Source: Sceloporus undulatus
Lineage: Eukaryota > Chordata > Lepidosauria > Squamata > Phrynosomatidae
Assembly: GCF_019175285.1 (NCBI RefSeq)
Contig: NC_056527.1
Coordinates: 104,551,765-104,615,764, forward strand
Length of the DNA stretch: 64,000 bases
Direction of reading: 5' to 3'
Shown here piece by piece: positions 11,501-22,700 of this stretch. The notes beneath the pieces were generated by a model. It worked only from the letters and a program-made list of their open reading frames with translations. It did no database searches and was not told where the DNA came from. Each line of letters opens with the position of its first letter. Position 1 is the first letter of the stretch. A program made the position numbers and the translations under genes.

Positions 11501-14161
11501 TATGGGCATGAATGCAGCAGAGGTGAAGACAATGGTGCAGGCAGCTCAAGAACAGAAAGTCTTCTTTATGGAGGTAACAGTCAGAGTGCAGGGGATCAAG
11601 GGCTGTGTCCCCACTCCATCTTTCTTGGGAAAGTTTGCTTTCTGGGCCAACTTCAAGCACCAAAATACACCAAAGTGATCATCGCTGTACTGCTGGGGAC
11701 TAGAAATGTTTCTGTCTGTGCTTGCTAGGAGCAAGCTTAAGTCTGTGCCCAACTTTTCCTGTTCTTAAGGCTAGACATGGGCAATTTGTTGTTGTTTTTG
11801 TATGCCTTCAAAGGCAAACCTATCATGGAGTTTTCTTGGCAAGATTTGTTTAGAGGTGGTTTGCTTTTGCTTTTCTCCTTGGCTGAGGGAATGTGACTTG
11901 CCCAAGATTATCCAATGGGTTTCCATGGCTGAGCAAGGATTCAAACCTTGGTCACCAGAGCTGTAGCCCAATGTTGAAACCACCACACCGTGCTGGCTCT
12001 CTGGGCAACTTCACAGGCTTGTTTTCCACCTGATAGACATGCCATAGGCTTCACAGCCCCTGAAAGTGTGGAAAATGGGCAAAATATGAAACTAGAAATA
12101 CTAGATATTCACTTCTAGTTGCATGCCCTCCAACATTTCACTGATAAAAACTGGAACACAAGTGCACAAGTGTTATCATTCAAAGGCAATCTCAAGAAAA
12201 GTATCTTTGAACTGGCTGGGTTCTTTCCTTTCTCTGCTTTTAAAATGTGTATTTATTCCTTTTGCTTATCTCAAGTATCAATTTGGAATCGCAAAGCACA
12301 GGGCGTTCTGTTCCAAAGCTGGAAGAAGTTGCAGCAGTTGGTCTGAGCATATTGGGAAGGGCAAGACACTGCCTCCTCTTCTCCTCTCTCTCTCTGGCTG
12401 AATGCAAACTCATTTTGCACTTTGAATTCAGTTTGCAGAAACTGAAGTAAGCCAAGGACAGAGGAAGAAAGAGGGAAGAGGGGATTGAAATGGGGACATG
12501 TTAAAGCAGATGAGAAAGTAGAACAGCAGAGGATTAAACTGGGACTGTCCCTGCCAAGCTGAGACAATTGGAAGGTGTGTAAAGTGGATCCTTGGTATCT
12601 GCTGGGATTTGGTTCCAGGATATCCCATGGATGCCAAAATCTATGGATGCTCAAGTCTCATTATATACAATGACATAGTAAAATGGTGTCTCTTATATAA
12701 AACAGCAAAATCAACCTTTGCTATTTGGAATTTTTTTGCCCATGTGTGAATATGTAGTTGGTTGAATCCGTGGATACAGAACCCGTGGGTATGGAGGGCC
12801 AACTGTATATGCAAAATCATGGCTCCTGGAAGCTTCTAGGTCTAGGAGCTGTCTTGGTTTAATAAAATTGCCACAAATTGTCAGGGAGACTCGATGTATT
12901 AATTTGATTTTCTTGCTGAAAACTTAAAAATTACTTACAGTTTTGAATTTGATATTCTTTGTACTAATTTTGTAACAACTCTTGTTATTCATTGTAAAAT
13001 CATTTTGTGTCACTTTTATTTTTTTATATCTTGTATCCTTTATATACGTGTGTGTCTGTCTGTGTGTTTCATTTGTCATGGCCTTTGGCTAGTACAATAA
13101 ATTCATTGATGATGATGATCATTGCTTGTATTGGTTAAGGCTGATGGGAATGGAAATCCATCAGAGATTTCCCATCCCTGTTCTAAAGCTTCCTTTATGA
13201 AAGGTCAGCTAACCATGATAAAGTTATAATGCTTTTAATATTGATCCCCTACCCCAATATGCTCATTAATGGACTAACCCATTTCTTCCTTTTCCCCCCC
13301 GCCTTTATACTAGGGATTTTGGACTCGTTTTTTCCCTGCTTCTGAGAGAATCCGTTCCTTGCTAAAGCAGGGTTCAGTTGGAGATGTGATGGTATTTCAT
13401 GCTGAATTTGGGAGCCCACAACTCTCAATCCCCAGATGTGTGGAGAAAGAGCTGGGGGGAGGTGGACTTCTGGATATTGGTTGCTATTGCATCCAGTTTG
13501 CCTGTATGATCTTCAATGGAGAGAAGCCAGAATCCATCATTGCCTCTGGATTCCTGCATGATACAGGTTGGAACTCTGGTTTTTGTTGTTTGTGTTTGTT
13601 TGTTTGTTTGTTTGTTGACCAGAAATAGTAGCAAAGTTTTTTTTGGAATCTAGAATTTGGAAAGGTTACCTTTTTGACCAATAACTCCCTAAACAGAACA
13701 TAAATGTATCCAGAAAGTAAATTATAACTTTGCTAGTCTGAAATGTACAGAGCTTGTTTTAGGGAGTAATGTTGGCATTTGCTTTCCATCTCCAGCAACA
13801 AAATGTCTTGAAACAGGCTCTTGTTTTCTTGGTGGCCACATCCCCATCCTACAGGTAGAACATATGGTTTACATTTCAATACTAAAAAAAAAACAACCCT
13901 GTATCAGCAGTGGCAACCTTCATGCAGTATGTTTACTCCCTATGTAGGAAAGATTATGACAACTGGTCAGCTAGTCAACTTTAATCTCCCTTACTCCATG
14001 ACTTTTTCTCTAAATGTATTTTGACACTCTGTAAATTTTTCTTTGATTTTCCGGAGCATTTGGGGTTGGGTTAAGTTCGCCTGTCTTCTTGGACCTTATC
14101 ACACTATATAGTTAGATCATTTAGAATTCTGTGTAAATTTACAGCGCTTTATAAATAAAGC

Positions 14162-14205
<44 letters not shown>

Positions 14206-16618
14206 GATCCCTGCCTAAGAAAATGCTATGAAATTCACAGGTCCTCATAAGTCGACAGGTGACTTGGAGGCACGTGTGGGTATGTGTCTTTAAGTTGCCC
14301 ATCGATTTATGGCGACCCCATGAATTTCATAGGATTTTCTCAGGCAAGGAATGCTCAGAGGTGGTTTTGCCAGTTCTTTCCTCTAAAATAAGCCTACAAC
14401 ACTTGGTATTCATTGGTGGCTTTCCATCTAAATAATAACCAGCTATGTTTGTGTTCAATTTTTCACAGGAGTGGACAAAACAGTATCAATCATTCTGAAC
14501 TACTCAGGTCAACGTCAGGCTGTCCTTACCTGTACCATGACAGCCAAGATGCCCAATCGTGCAAGCATTAATGGCACCAAGGGCATGATTGAGGTAATTC
14601 CTGCTTTTAGCTCTCAGGCAGGGATAGACAAATGCAAAAGGGTTTGGGGACATTTTCCCACTTTACCACACTCCATTGGCAACTGCATAACTCCTAGCAC
14701 CACTTGGAATGACGTAACATCTCTTCTACTGCCATGTTTCAGCCAAAAAAACCCAGCCAATTTTCCAAGAGTTGTGGTGGTTTTGGGAAGTTTTTCACTT
14801 GAAAAATCAGCCATTTTTAACAATAGGGGGATTTCTGGTCTTGGGGATTTTCTGCTTGTTTCAGGGGCCATAAAACAAGGTCCCAGGGGTCCCATGCTAC
14901 CCATGGGCTGTACCTTCCCATTCTACTCTTGGGACTTGAAGAACACGGCTGACTTAGAAATAGCCTCCTGTATTAGCACCCAAGAATGAAGATGGCCTTG
15001 GGAAAAATCCTAAATGAAGGCCTAATATAAAGACCTGGATCTCTTTCACACTACAGTTAAAGTACAGCATCCTGGGATTCATGGTTTGATGAGGCTCTAG
15101 AGCAGTAGTTCTCAAACTTTGGTTCTTCAACTGTTTTGGACTCTAACTCCCAGAAGTCCTAGCCTGTTTGGCCAACAACCAGGAATTCTGGAAGCTGAAG
15201 TCCAAAACATCTGGAGGACCAGATTCTGGGAACCACTGCTCTAGAGCTCTGTTACAGAATTCTGAAACTCCATATTCTAGTAGCATGGAATCACGGCAGT
15301 TAAAGTGGGATCAAAGTGCTATAATGATGTACTGCAAAAGAGGCCCTGGTGAGCTAGTGTGGTGTAGTGGTTTGAGTGTTGGACTAGGACACTGGGAGAC
15401 CAGGGTTCGAATCCTTGCTGAAGCATGGAAGCCCACTGTGTGACCTTGGTCAGGTGGTACTCTTTCAGCTTCAGAAGAAGGCAAGGGTAAACCACCTTTA
15501 AACAAATTCTGTTGAGAAAACCCCAAGACAGGGTTGCTATAAGTCCATAAATAACTTGAAGGAACACAACAACAATCATAGTTGTACCCGCTTGTGAATA
15601 CAGGAGGACATTTTGGAGGGCAAAGGAAAGAAAGCAAAATCTGGAAAAATAGTTTGTTCTGTTGTTGGTTCCCTTTCTTTAAAGGCACAGTGTAGAATCA
15701 GTTTTGTGGCACAGGCACATACATGTATGTACACTGATTCTATTATTTGTTGCTGTTTTACCTTCCCTTTCTACTTGTTGATCTCTCCACTCCAGATTCC
15801 GTCAACCTTTTGGTGCCCAACAGAGCTAGTTATCAATGGGCAGAGTGAAAAATTTCCCCTGCCTCCACCTTCCCAGAAAATGCACTTCACCAATAGCACG
15901 GGTCTACGTTATGAAGCAGAACATGTCCGACAGTGTCTTCTCAAAGGTACTAGTTTCAAACCAGTTTGCTTTATGAGAGGGTGGATATGAACATGGTACC
16001 TTCGCTCTTTTTAAAAACAGAGAGGGAGAATAGGAAAAGGTTGCAGGACAAAGATGTATGGTTGTTTGAGGTCAAGACTATCCTTACTGGATTGACAGTA
16101 TTGTGCAATGATGGTCATCTTGGAATTTACTTAGTCATTAAAGGTTTTATTTGTGTGGACTTTGGGGGAAGAAATGTATCAAAATGTGCACTCCTTTCAC
16201 TTAGATTCTGTCTTACTATATTGGGGAAAGAGGTTCTACTCTGTTGCGTCCAGTTGGCCTGCATGGTTTTCAACAGACAGGTTAATCTGTTCTTAACCTT
16301 TTGATTGTAAGCAAATATGGGGCATACATTTATTTTAAAAATAAATTGAAGCAGTGTAACATAAATTGTTTGGCCTGAATCACTATATATTGTCCCCACA
16401 CATTTTGTGGAGATATTATATCACATCTATTTTTTCCCCTTTCTCTTTTTTGAGTAGAAGCATGACTCTGTCATGTCCTTTTCTCCTCTATTCTCACTCC
16501 TTTTTTAGGCTTAAAGGAAAGCCCAGTTTTGACCCATGGGGACAGTCTGCTGATCAATTCAATTCTAGATGAAGTTCGCCAGCAAGTGGGAGTATTATAT
16601 CCTCAGGACAAAGTGTGA
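5529..16618 (+). CDS. DHDH: Dihydrodiol dehydrogenase, tandem copy A (7 exons, 335 aa)
   Basis: Exons are 5529-5621, 9699-9810, 11410-11573, 13314-13566, 14469-14593, 15796-15946 and 16509-16618. All introns are GT-AG and the joined frame is 1008 nt, giving 335 aa against 334 in human. The protein belongs to the GFO/IDH/MocA family. Mammalian DHDH is a cytosolic homodimer that oxidises trans-dihydrodiols of arenes to catechols, and D-xylose to its lactone, with NADP+. The N-terminal Rossmann fold shows GICSAGKI near residue 7 and ASRDLSRA near 36, whose Arg should hold the NADP 2'-phosphate. Lys98 lies in LCEKPMG, Asp177 and Tyr181 in LLDIGCY, and Trp in FWCPTEL; these match the K97, D176, Y180 and W254 positions of the mammalian enzyme. 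The human His76 position is Asn here, while the His79 equivalent (YHL) is kept. The start codon sits in GCCATGG. It is the first gene of a head-to-tail array. Its intron 6 holds an orphan exon 4 fragment. Confidence 0.95.
5800..6860 (-). mobile_element. RTE/BovB-like LINE, 3' part with reverse transcriptase C-terminus
   Basis: Minus-strand translation of 6465-6076 gives [44 protein letters not shown] and FEKWCWRR, the end of an RTE/BovB reverse transcriptase. The upstream part, 6844-6470, is broken by stops. It lies in DHDH-A intron 1. It is the likely type of partner for the SINEs with the same tail. Confidence 0.85.
7727..7885. mobile_element. Foldback element (GATCTTGTAGCACC family)
   Basis: GATCTTGTAGCACCTTTGA and its inverted partner TCAAAGGTGCTATGAAGATC face each other. 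A second copy is at 42031-42170. Confidence 0.6.
8400..8566. mobile_element. Palindromic MITE (GCATCTACACTGCAGAAATAA family), truncated
   Basis: Contains the family's core GGCACCAGAGCTTTCTGACAG, CCATGGCAGTTAA and GTGTCAAACTG...TTATTTCTACAG end. This is the most frequent MITE in the window. Confidence 0.7.
8865..9085 (+). mobile_element. L1 LINE ORF2 C-terminal fragment
   Basis: The frame reads [20 protein letters not shown] and [15 protein letters not shown], matching the C-terminal region of L1 ORF2. Only about 200 bp remain, in DHDH-A intron 1. Confidence 0.65.
9196..9398. mobile_element. Palindromic MITE (GCATCTACACTGCAGAAATAA family)
   Basis: Both arms are present, from TTTGACACCACTTTAACTG to AAGTGGTGTCAAGTGG and TTCTACAGTGTAGATGCACC, 300 bp before DHDH-A exon 2. 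A partial copy follows the exon at 9909-9975. Confidence 0.75.
11121..11318. mobile_element. hAT-type MITE with perfect 8 bp target duplication
   Basis: Ends CAGTGATGGCGAACCT and AGGTTCACCATCACTG are flanked on both sides by GAATAGGA (11113-11120 and 11319-11326). It sits 91 bp before DHDH-A exon 3. Confidence 0.9.
11789..12003 (-). mobile_element. tRNA-derived SINE with RTE-type tail
   Basis: Reverse orientation, with GCCTTCAAAGGCAAACCTATCA at the tail side and GGATTCAAACC at the B-box side, in DHDH-A intron 3. Confidence 0.8.
12580..12807. mobile_element. Pogo/Tigger-like MITE
   Basis: The inverted ends (TAAAGTGGATCC..., and inverted TACAGTTGGCCCTCC) are followed by CCATGGATGCCAAAATC-type subterminal repeats. 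TA lies at both borders. Other copies are at 53513-53739 and 56074-56463. Confidence 0.7.
13595..13616. repeat. (TTTG)n microsatellite
   Basis: Five to six uninterrupted TTTG units just after the DHDH-A exon 4 donor. Confidence 0.9.
14164..14204. repeat. (AAT)n microsatellite
   Basis: About thirteen AAT/ATA units next to a SINE tail. Confidence 0.9.
14206..14455. mobile_element. Inverted pair of 5S-derived SINE pieces
   Basis: A plus-strand tail piece (14206-14272, TGCCTAAGAAAATGCTATGA) abuts a minus-strand, nearly whole 5S SINE (14275-14450). The 5S end of the latter lies about 15-20 bp before DHDH-A exon 5, bordering its splice acceptor region. Confidence 0.7.
15041..15345. mobile_element. 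Palindromic MITE split by a hAT MITE
   Basis: The outer element is the GCATCTACACTGCAG-type foldback (CTGGGATTCATGGTTTGA on the left, AATCACGGCAGTTAAAGTGG on the right). It is opened by a second element at 15103-15238. Confidence 0.7.
15103..15238. mobile_element. hAT-type MITE (CAGTRGTTCTC ends), nested, with 8 bp target duplication
   Basis: Ends CAGTAGTTCTCAAAC and GGGAACCACTG are flanked by the perfect 8 bp repeat CTCTAGAG (15095-15102 and 15239-15246). A relative is at 31482-31609. Confidence 0.9.
15350..15576 (+). mobile_element. tRNA-derived SINE with RTE-type tail, full length
   Basis: TGGTGTAGTGGTTTGAGTGT (A box), GGTTCGAATCC (B box), body, then GTTGCTATAAGT and AACTTGAAGGAACACAACAA. 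Confidence 0.88.
16232..16283 (+). pseudogene. Orphan fragment of DHDH exon 4 inside copy A intron 6
   Basis: About 45 bp read as [11 protein letters not shown] and match the end of DHDH exon 4. The 27 bases around CCTGCATGGTTTTCAACAGA differ from copy B (about 22682-22710) at one site, and differ more from A and C. An ACAG|GTTA donor-like end follows at once, as at the real exon 4 donor of B, suggesting that an internal stretch was lost between. No other exon 4 sequence can be read beside it. It is out of order (exon 4 material between exons 6 and 7), so it is a relic of an extra or rearranged DHDH copy. Confidence 0.75.
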
Positions 16619-16619
16619 C

Positions 16620-17700
16620 ACATTCTCATTCTTTCTTATAGTACACAATCTTGGGCTCCTCATATTCCTCATTTCAGCCAAAATTTCCACTTGACCATAA
16701 TCAGATGCCTACAACTATGTGTGCTAAAGGTGGCAGATATCCTGGAGCTTGTATGGCCAATAAAACAGCTTTTCCCAAATGTTGAACTGTGTATTTTTGG
16801 AATATTTTGGTTTCTAAGTCCATCTAAGGAGGTCTGGATAGGGGTTGTAAAAATGAGCTAGAAAAGGAATAAGAGTAGAAACAGAAAAGGTGGGGGGGGG
16901 GACATGTTGGAATAACGGGTATTTGAAGCACTGGTGCAGTGATAGAAACAAAATTGGGAATCACAGGTCCCAAAGAGACTCCAAATATCCATATTTACAG
17001 ATCAGGTCTATCAGTTTTTATTTTCACTGGGAGCAAGCTTTTGGTGAAGCTATTGGATTTTAACGACACCTTAAGGAACATACCACCTCAAGATAATTAA
17101 TAGTAATGGTTAATAATAGTTAATAGCTCAAAAAAACTCTACTGTTGCTAGGGAGGAAGTGTATCTTTACCCAATCATCATGAGAATTCTGCTTAGCTCA
17201 GAGAGAACGGGGAAGCTTGTATGAAATGGCAGACATCCTATTGGTTAGTCCTTAGTACAGTAGGCTCATTGAATCAGTTGTTGAATGGTGGGTCAACATG
17301 TAGGGAAATTCATTGGATTTAATGGCTCTGTTCTAAGCAGGACTAACCATAGAATTTAGGCCAATGGCATGTAACATGAAGACCAGCTCAAGAAGAGGGA
17401 AACCTCTGCTTCACCTGTATCCAAACACTGAGTTTTGTACACATGCAAATGTAAGAAGATGTGCTGACACTTACATTTATTACAGACACTTGGGGGGTCT
17501 GTCAGAGTGCTTCAGGGGTGCATTTGGTCAATCAAGGGTGAGACTAGGAAAGACTATCACATGGCCTTCACTGCAAGTAATACCACCTGAGTAAGAGCTA
17601 AGAGACTGGAGTGGAGAATGGGAACCAAGCTGGCTGGAAAAGCTGAAAGAAAGAGATGATACAAAGGACAGCAGAACATTTTGGGTAATCAAAGACAGTT
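16620..17700. other. Intergenic DNA between DHDH copies A and B
   Basis: Besides the copy A 3' end and AATAAA I see no exon, known repeat or RNA gene to 17700. A short G-run is at 16892-16900. Confidence 0.5.
16759..16764 (+). promoter_or_regulatory. AATAAA polyadenylation signal, DHDH copy A
   Basis: A canonical AATAAA lies 141 nt after the copy A stop codon, in GCCAATAAAACAGC. The similar GCCAATAAAAGAGC context and spacing in copy B support it. Confidence 0.8.
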
Positions 17701-18055
17701 AATCATAGAATCATAGAGTTGGAAGAGACCTCAAGGGCCATCCAGTCCAACCCCATTCTGCCATGCATGAACTCACAAAGTACCTCCAACAGATGGCCAT
17801 CCAGCCTCTGTTTAAAGACCTCCAAAGAAGGAGACTCCACCACTCTTATTAAGCCAGGTGTTCTCCATCCTATATGTATGCATTTCATTTTTTTCTGCCT
17901 TAAGTGCAGTGGCTTACATTTCTCCCTACTGAAATTCATTTTGTTAGCTTTCGCCCAGATTTCTAATATGTTAAGGTTGTTTTGAATGCTGATCTTCTCC
18001 TCTGCAGTATTAGCTACTCCTTCTAATTTGGTATCCTCTGCAAATTTGATATTCT
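17700..18055 (-). mobile_element. CR1-like LINE 3' end
   Basis: AATCATAGAATCATAGAGTT, GGAAGAGACCTCAAGGGCCA and CCAGTCCAACCCC are the reverse complement of the CR1 tail region common in birds and reptiles. The following 180 bp look like an adjoining CR1-type piece. Confidence 0.75.
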
Positions 18056-18960
18056 TTTACCCAAGTCATTGATAAAGATGTTCGTTTCATTTATTATGGC
18101 AAATAGCTAGCATAGTGATAAGGATGTTGAATACCACTTAGTTAAAACATTTTTCTGCATGAGGCTGAGTATCAAATGGTGCCCCATGCCCTCCCAGGTG
18201 AAATACCCCAATCTAGCCCAAGCTATTTTTGCACAGAATAAAGGAGATCTCTCCAGCAGCAAAACAAAGAAAGCCAAACACAAATGCACACACAAAAATA
18301 ACCAGACAATTGCCTTTTTATGAGCCCGATACTCTGTCACGTAAAGTGGCTGCTTCACTTTGCCTTAATAATGAATCAGCCTTGGAAGGACAATTTTCAA
18401 GATCCCCCAAAATGTAGACCTTGTAGTGAGTTTCTGAGTGACTTACAACAGAATTTGAGTTTACCCAGATATAAGCCCCAGCTGAGATCCTGCACCAGAG
18501 GTTATGATGTGTAACTTTATAATGACAGAACTATGTCGTTGGCACAATATACAAGTGCTAGTGAATTGCAATGATGCACAAATGTGCAAGAAATCCTGTC
18601 GTGCAATGAAAGCTCTCAATGCATCATCACACTTCATGCAATGGGGTGTTGCACAACAGCAATGCTGCTGGCTCCACCTGTATAATGAACCCAATGGCAT
18701 AGCTACATCTCTCCTCCTAAGAATACAAATGTTACTCGACAGTATGACTGTAAGTCAGTTTTATTGCCATGGCAGTTAAAATTATGTCAAACTGCATTAT
18801 TTCTGCAGTCTAGAATCTAGACTCTAGATGCACCTAAAGTTCCCTCATGAAGTGAACAAGGATCATTTAAAGTTACGCTGTAAAATGTACTGATAACCAT
18901 GAGTTATATAACCTGCTTGAAAAGTTACTTAATCACCAAAGTGGTTCTTGCTTAACAGGA
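18056..18960. other. Unassigned DNA upstream of DHDH copy B
   Basis: No gene recognised. A partial copy of the common foldback MITE is at 18760-18835 (CCATGGCAGTTAAAAT, TTATTTCTGCAG). Confidence 0.5.
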
Positions 18961-19081
18961 ACCACTTTGAAATCATCTTACGTCTCCTGCAGAAAGGAAG
19001 AATTGTCTCATTTTTTCCCGTTCCAAAGCTTTGCTGCTCCCTGCTGGTTCGTTCCCTTTCTTCATAGCTGCTCGACGGCTG

Positions 19082-19094
19082 AGTCCAGAGTTCA
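19082..19094 (+). promoter_or_regulatory. DR1 nuclear-receptor (HNF4-type) site, copy B promoter
   Basis: AGTCCAGAGTTCA differs by one base from the HNF4 optimum AGTCCAAAGTTCA and ends 102 bp before the copy B start codon. A block just upstream containing CTGCTGGTTC is also shared with the copy A promoter (about 5370-5390), so the promoter was duplicated with the gene. Confidence 0.6.
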
Positions 19095-19196
19095 AAAACA
19101 AGGTTGTGGAGATTTACCTTTACAGGTAGCCATACAGAAACTGGTGCCAAGCACTAGTGGTTGCCTTGCTCTAAGCTCACTCTGTTTATCTCTCCT

Positions 19197-19746
19197 ATGG
19201 GGGCCACCTGTTGGGGCATCTGCTCTGCTGGGAGGATCAGCCATGATTTCTTAGTGGCCCTGAAGACTCTTCCTCTGGACGACCATAAGGTAGGATATGA
19301 AGTGAATGAACATGGCTAAGGAGAACTTGCTACTGAGATACAACAAAGTTGTCAGTGGAGATCTGCATGTGAAATCTTGGCAAATGGTTTTGGGGTGTTG
19401 TGTGTGACGGTGTTCAGGCTCACTGTGGGAAAACCAAGTTGGCCAACAGACTAGATCAAGGTGAATGAGTTCTGACAGCAAACTTGTGAGCTGGAATTAT
19501 TATTATTATTATTATTATTATTACTACAGTCGTTCCTCCTGATTTGCGGTCTTGCCAATTCGCGTCTCTCGGTCTTTCGAGAACAGCAAGCTGGGAGGGA
19601 CATAATGTCATGTGCATCCGGGTTGTGTGCGCAGCACTGCACACAGGAGCACACCCCCATTTTAATCAATGGGGCTCCAATATTGGCGATTTTCCTGATT
19701 CACGGGGGGTCCAGAATGGATCCCCTGCAAATCAGAAGGGACAACT

Positions 19747-19784
<38 letters not shown>

Positions 19785-22700
19785 TACCATCTACCTTATT
19801 TATACCTCATCTTTTCTCCAAAATTGAGGCTCAAGGTGGCTTACAAGGTACAATATACTGTAGCTTCAAACATACAAAAGTCAACATTAAAAATTGAATT
19901 AAACTATTCACAACTACTCACAAAGAAAATCAATTCTTTTGAGATGTGGTGCTGTAGAAAAGTACTTTGGATACCAAGACAGCCCAAATCTCCCTGAAAG
20001 CCAAGATGACTAAACTGAGGCTGTCATGCATTGGCCACATCATGAGAAGGCACGGTTCATTTGGAAAAGACAATAATGCTAGGTAAGGTGGAGGGAAGTA
20101 GAAAGAGAGGAACGTAGATGGATAGACTCTATTAAAGAGATCATGGGTATGATTTTGCAGGACCTAAGCAAGGCAGTGGAGGATAAGGAGTTTTGAAGGT
20201 GGTTAACAACAACAACAACAAATTACCAACTTTAAAGCAATTTTAGATAAAAAGCACTTAAAACTGTTTGATAAAAACAATGAAGCGCCCTCTTAAAGGG
20301 GTTCTTTCTTTCTTTCTTTTTCTTTTGAACTTTCAATTCTAAAAGCCTGCCAGAAAAATCTTTGCTGTTCTTCAGTCAGCAGGCAAAGATTTTTCTGTTG
20401 GACCCTTTCTGGTCTGCCTGGGGAGTGCTAGGATAGAAGCAGCCACCAAGAAGGCCCTCTCTCATGTCCCCATCAGCCATGCCTGTGAGGGTAGTGACAC
20501 TGAGAGAAGGGCCACTCTTGGGGATTTCAGAGTCCAGGCAGGCTCATACAAGGAGATCAGGGCCCGGTACATACCAGCCCCTGGTCTGTCAGATAGCCTT
20601 GACCTAAGTCATATATGGCTTTATAGATCACAACCTGCTTTTTAAATTATATCAGTGGAGCTGTTGTAGCAGGAGAATTGCATGGTCCCTGTAACTCGCC
20701 CAAGTTAGCACCAGCTGGAGTTTCCAAACATTCTTACCAGCATTCCCCCTCCTACACCTAGCCCTTAAAGCCATTGGATGTCAAGTCAGAAAACATAAAT
20801 ATTAATAAGAAAATAATGATAATAATAACAATAGATCAGGGAAGCTTGGATTACCTCTGCACACTCAGTTTAACTCTCCCCCCCCCTTTCTCCCTAGGTG
20901 GTGGCTGTAGCTTCTCCTAATCTCAGCCGGGCTCAGGAATTTGCGAAGAACCATGACATCCCAAAGGCTTATGGATCTTATGAAGAATTAGCTCATGATT
21001 CCAGTATAGGTAAAATTCCATTCTATCCTGGAGTCAGCGTAATCTAGGGTCCATTCCCACTTACAAATAAATCGGTTTGCAATCCGAATTGATGGATCGA
21101 TTTGACAGTGGAGTGTGGTTCACACTACATGTGCTCCGATCTCATTTTTTCCCCTGTAAAATAACCCACTGATGGATCACATTCACGAATGAATCTATTC
21201 AAAATGGACCCGCTCCAGCCGGTTGAAGGGCAAATTTAAATTGATTCTGACCCTCTTCTGGTTCGCACTTGCGCAGAATCGATTTATCCAAAAAGATGCA
21301 GAAAAAATTAGTGTCAAAAAAACACAGGTTAAGTGGGTCTAGCGCATGCCCTCCCTCTTCGAATCACTTCAGCAATTTGGTTCAAGTAGGAACCAGGGTC
21401 ATTTGAACCGGTTCAACCCGATTTGTGATCTGGTTTAAAAAGGTAGTGAGAATCTGGTTTGATTGCTGGACTAGGACTCTGAGAGACCAGCGTTCGGACT
21501 CCTGCTCAGCCATGGAAACCCACTGAGTGAACTTGGGGAAGTCACACTCTCTCTGCCTTACGAGAAAGCAATAGCAACCTTCCTCTGAAAAAAGCTTATC
21601 AGGAAAACCCAATGTGAGGGTTGCCACAAGGCAGAGTCCACTTGAAAGCACAAGAAGTTTAAGCACCTTCCCTCAAACTTCCTGTCTTTTTACAGATGTG
21701 GTTTATGTGGGGGTGATACCACCATGCCACCTCTCAGCCACTCTTCTTTTCATTGAGGCTGGGAAAAATGTGCTCTGTGAGAAGCCCCTAGGCATGAATG
21801 CCATGGAGGTCAAGACAATGGTGAAGGCAGCTCAGGAAAAGAAGGTCTTCCTAATGGAGGTGAGAGCCCAGCATGTGCACTGTAACACCCAATGGCATCC
21901 ATTCATAACATGCTTTTTTATGTCCTGTGCCCTCTGATCATGGCTCAGTGCTAAAGAGGGCATGAGCCTGGACTTCATTTCCAGAGCAGAAATAGACCAT
22001 TCCTTTTGAGTCGCTTTAATAGGTGCATCATATACAGGAAAAAAATTATGTCGCTATTGCATTTGAAATATTCCATCCTGGTCTGAGCATCCAGATTCCT
22101 GGGAGATGTGGACAATTCAGAAAGGACACAAATGATTTGTCAAATGAGGCCAAGGTTGTTCTCTAGGCTAATAGTAGCCAGTCAAATCTCTCGGAGAAGT
22201 TTGCAAGCAGTACATAATGGCGACATTCTTTCCTTGGTTCCCAGCAATTTTAGTATCATTTATCTGAAGAAGGTTTACCCTCTGTTTCCTTTATTTACAT
22301 TATTCCCATATCTTTAACCGAAGCCTTATGTGCAGAAATACAGGTGGGGAAAAATTGTGCATGAAAATAATTTGATTTCTTAGAGATGCATCTAGGAGCA
22401 TGTGTCCTGCTGTAAATTGTTATGGTACACTAGACTTCATGGGGGGGGCACAGGGTAGGGAAAATGTTAAGTGATTTGCAGACTAATTTTCTCATCTGGT
22501 CTCAGGCTTTCTGGACCCGCTTTTTCCCTGCTTCAGTGAAGCTTCGTTCCCTGCTGGACCAAAGAGCAGTCGGGGATGTGGTGGTACTACATGCTGAAAT
22601 TGGAAGCCTGCCGTCAGTCCCGTGGGGAGGGCAGAAGGAGCTTGGAGGAGGTGCACTTCTAGCTGTGGGCCTCTACTGCGTCCAGCTGGCCTGCATGGTT

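Noticed and set aside
12271-12654. Minus-strand frame of 127 codons in DHDH-A intron 3
   Set aside because: No homology recognised and it overlaps a Tigger-like MITE. Chance open frame.
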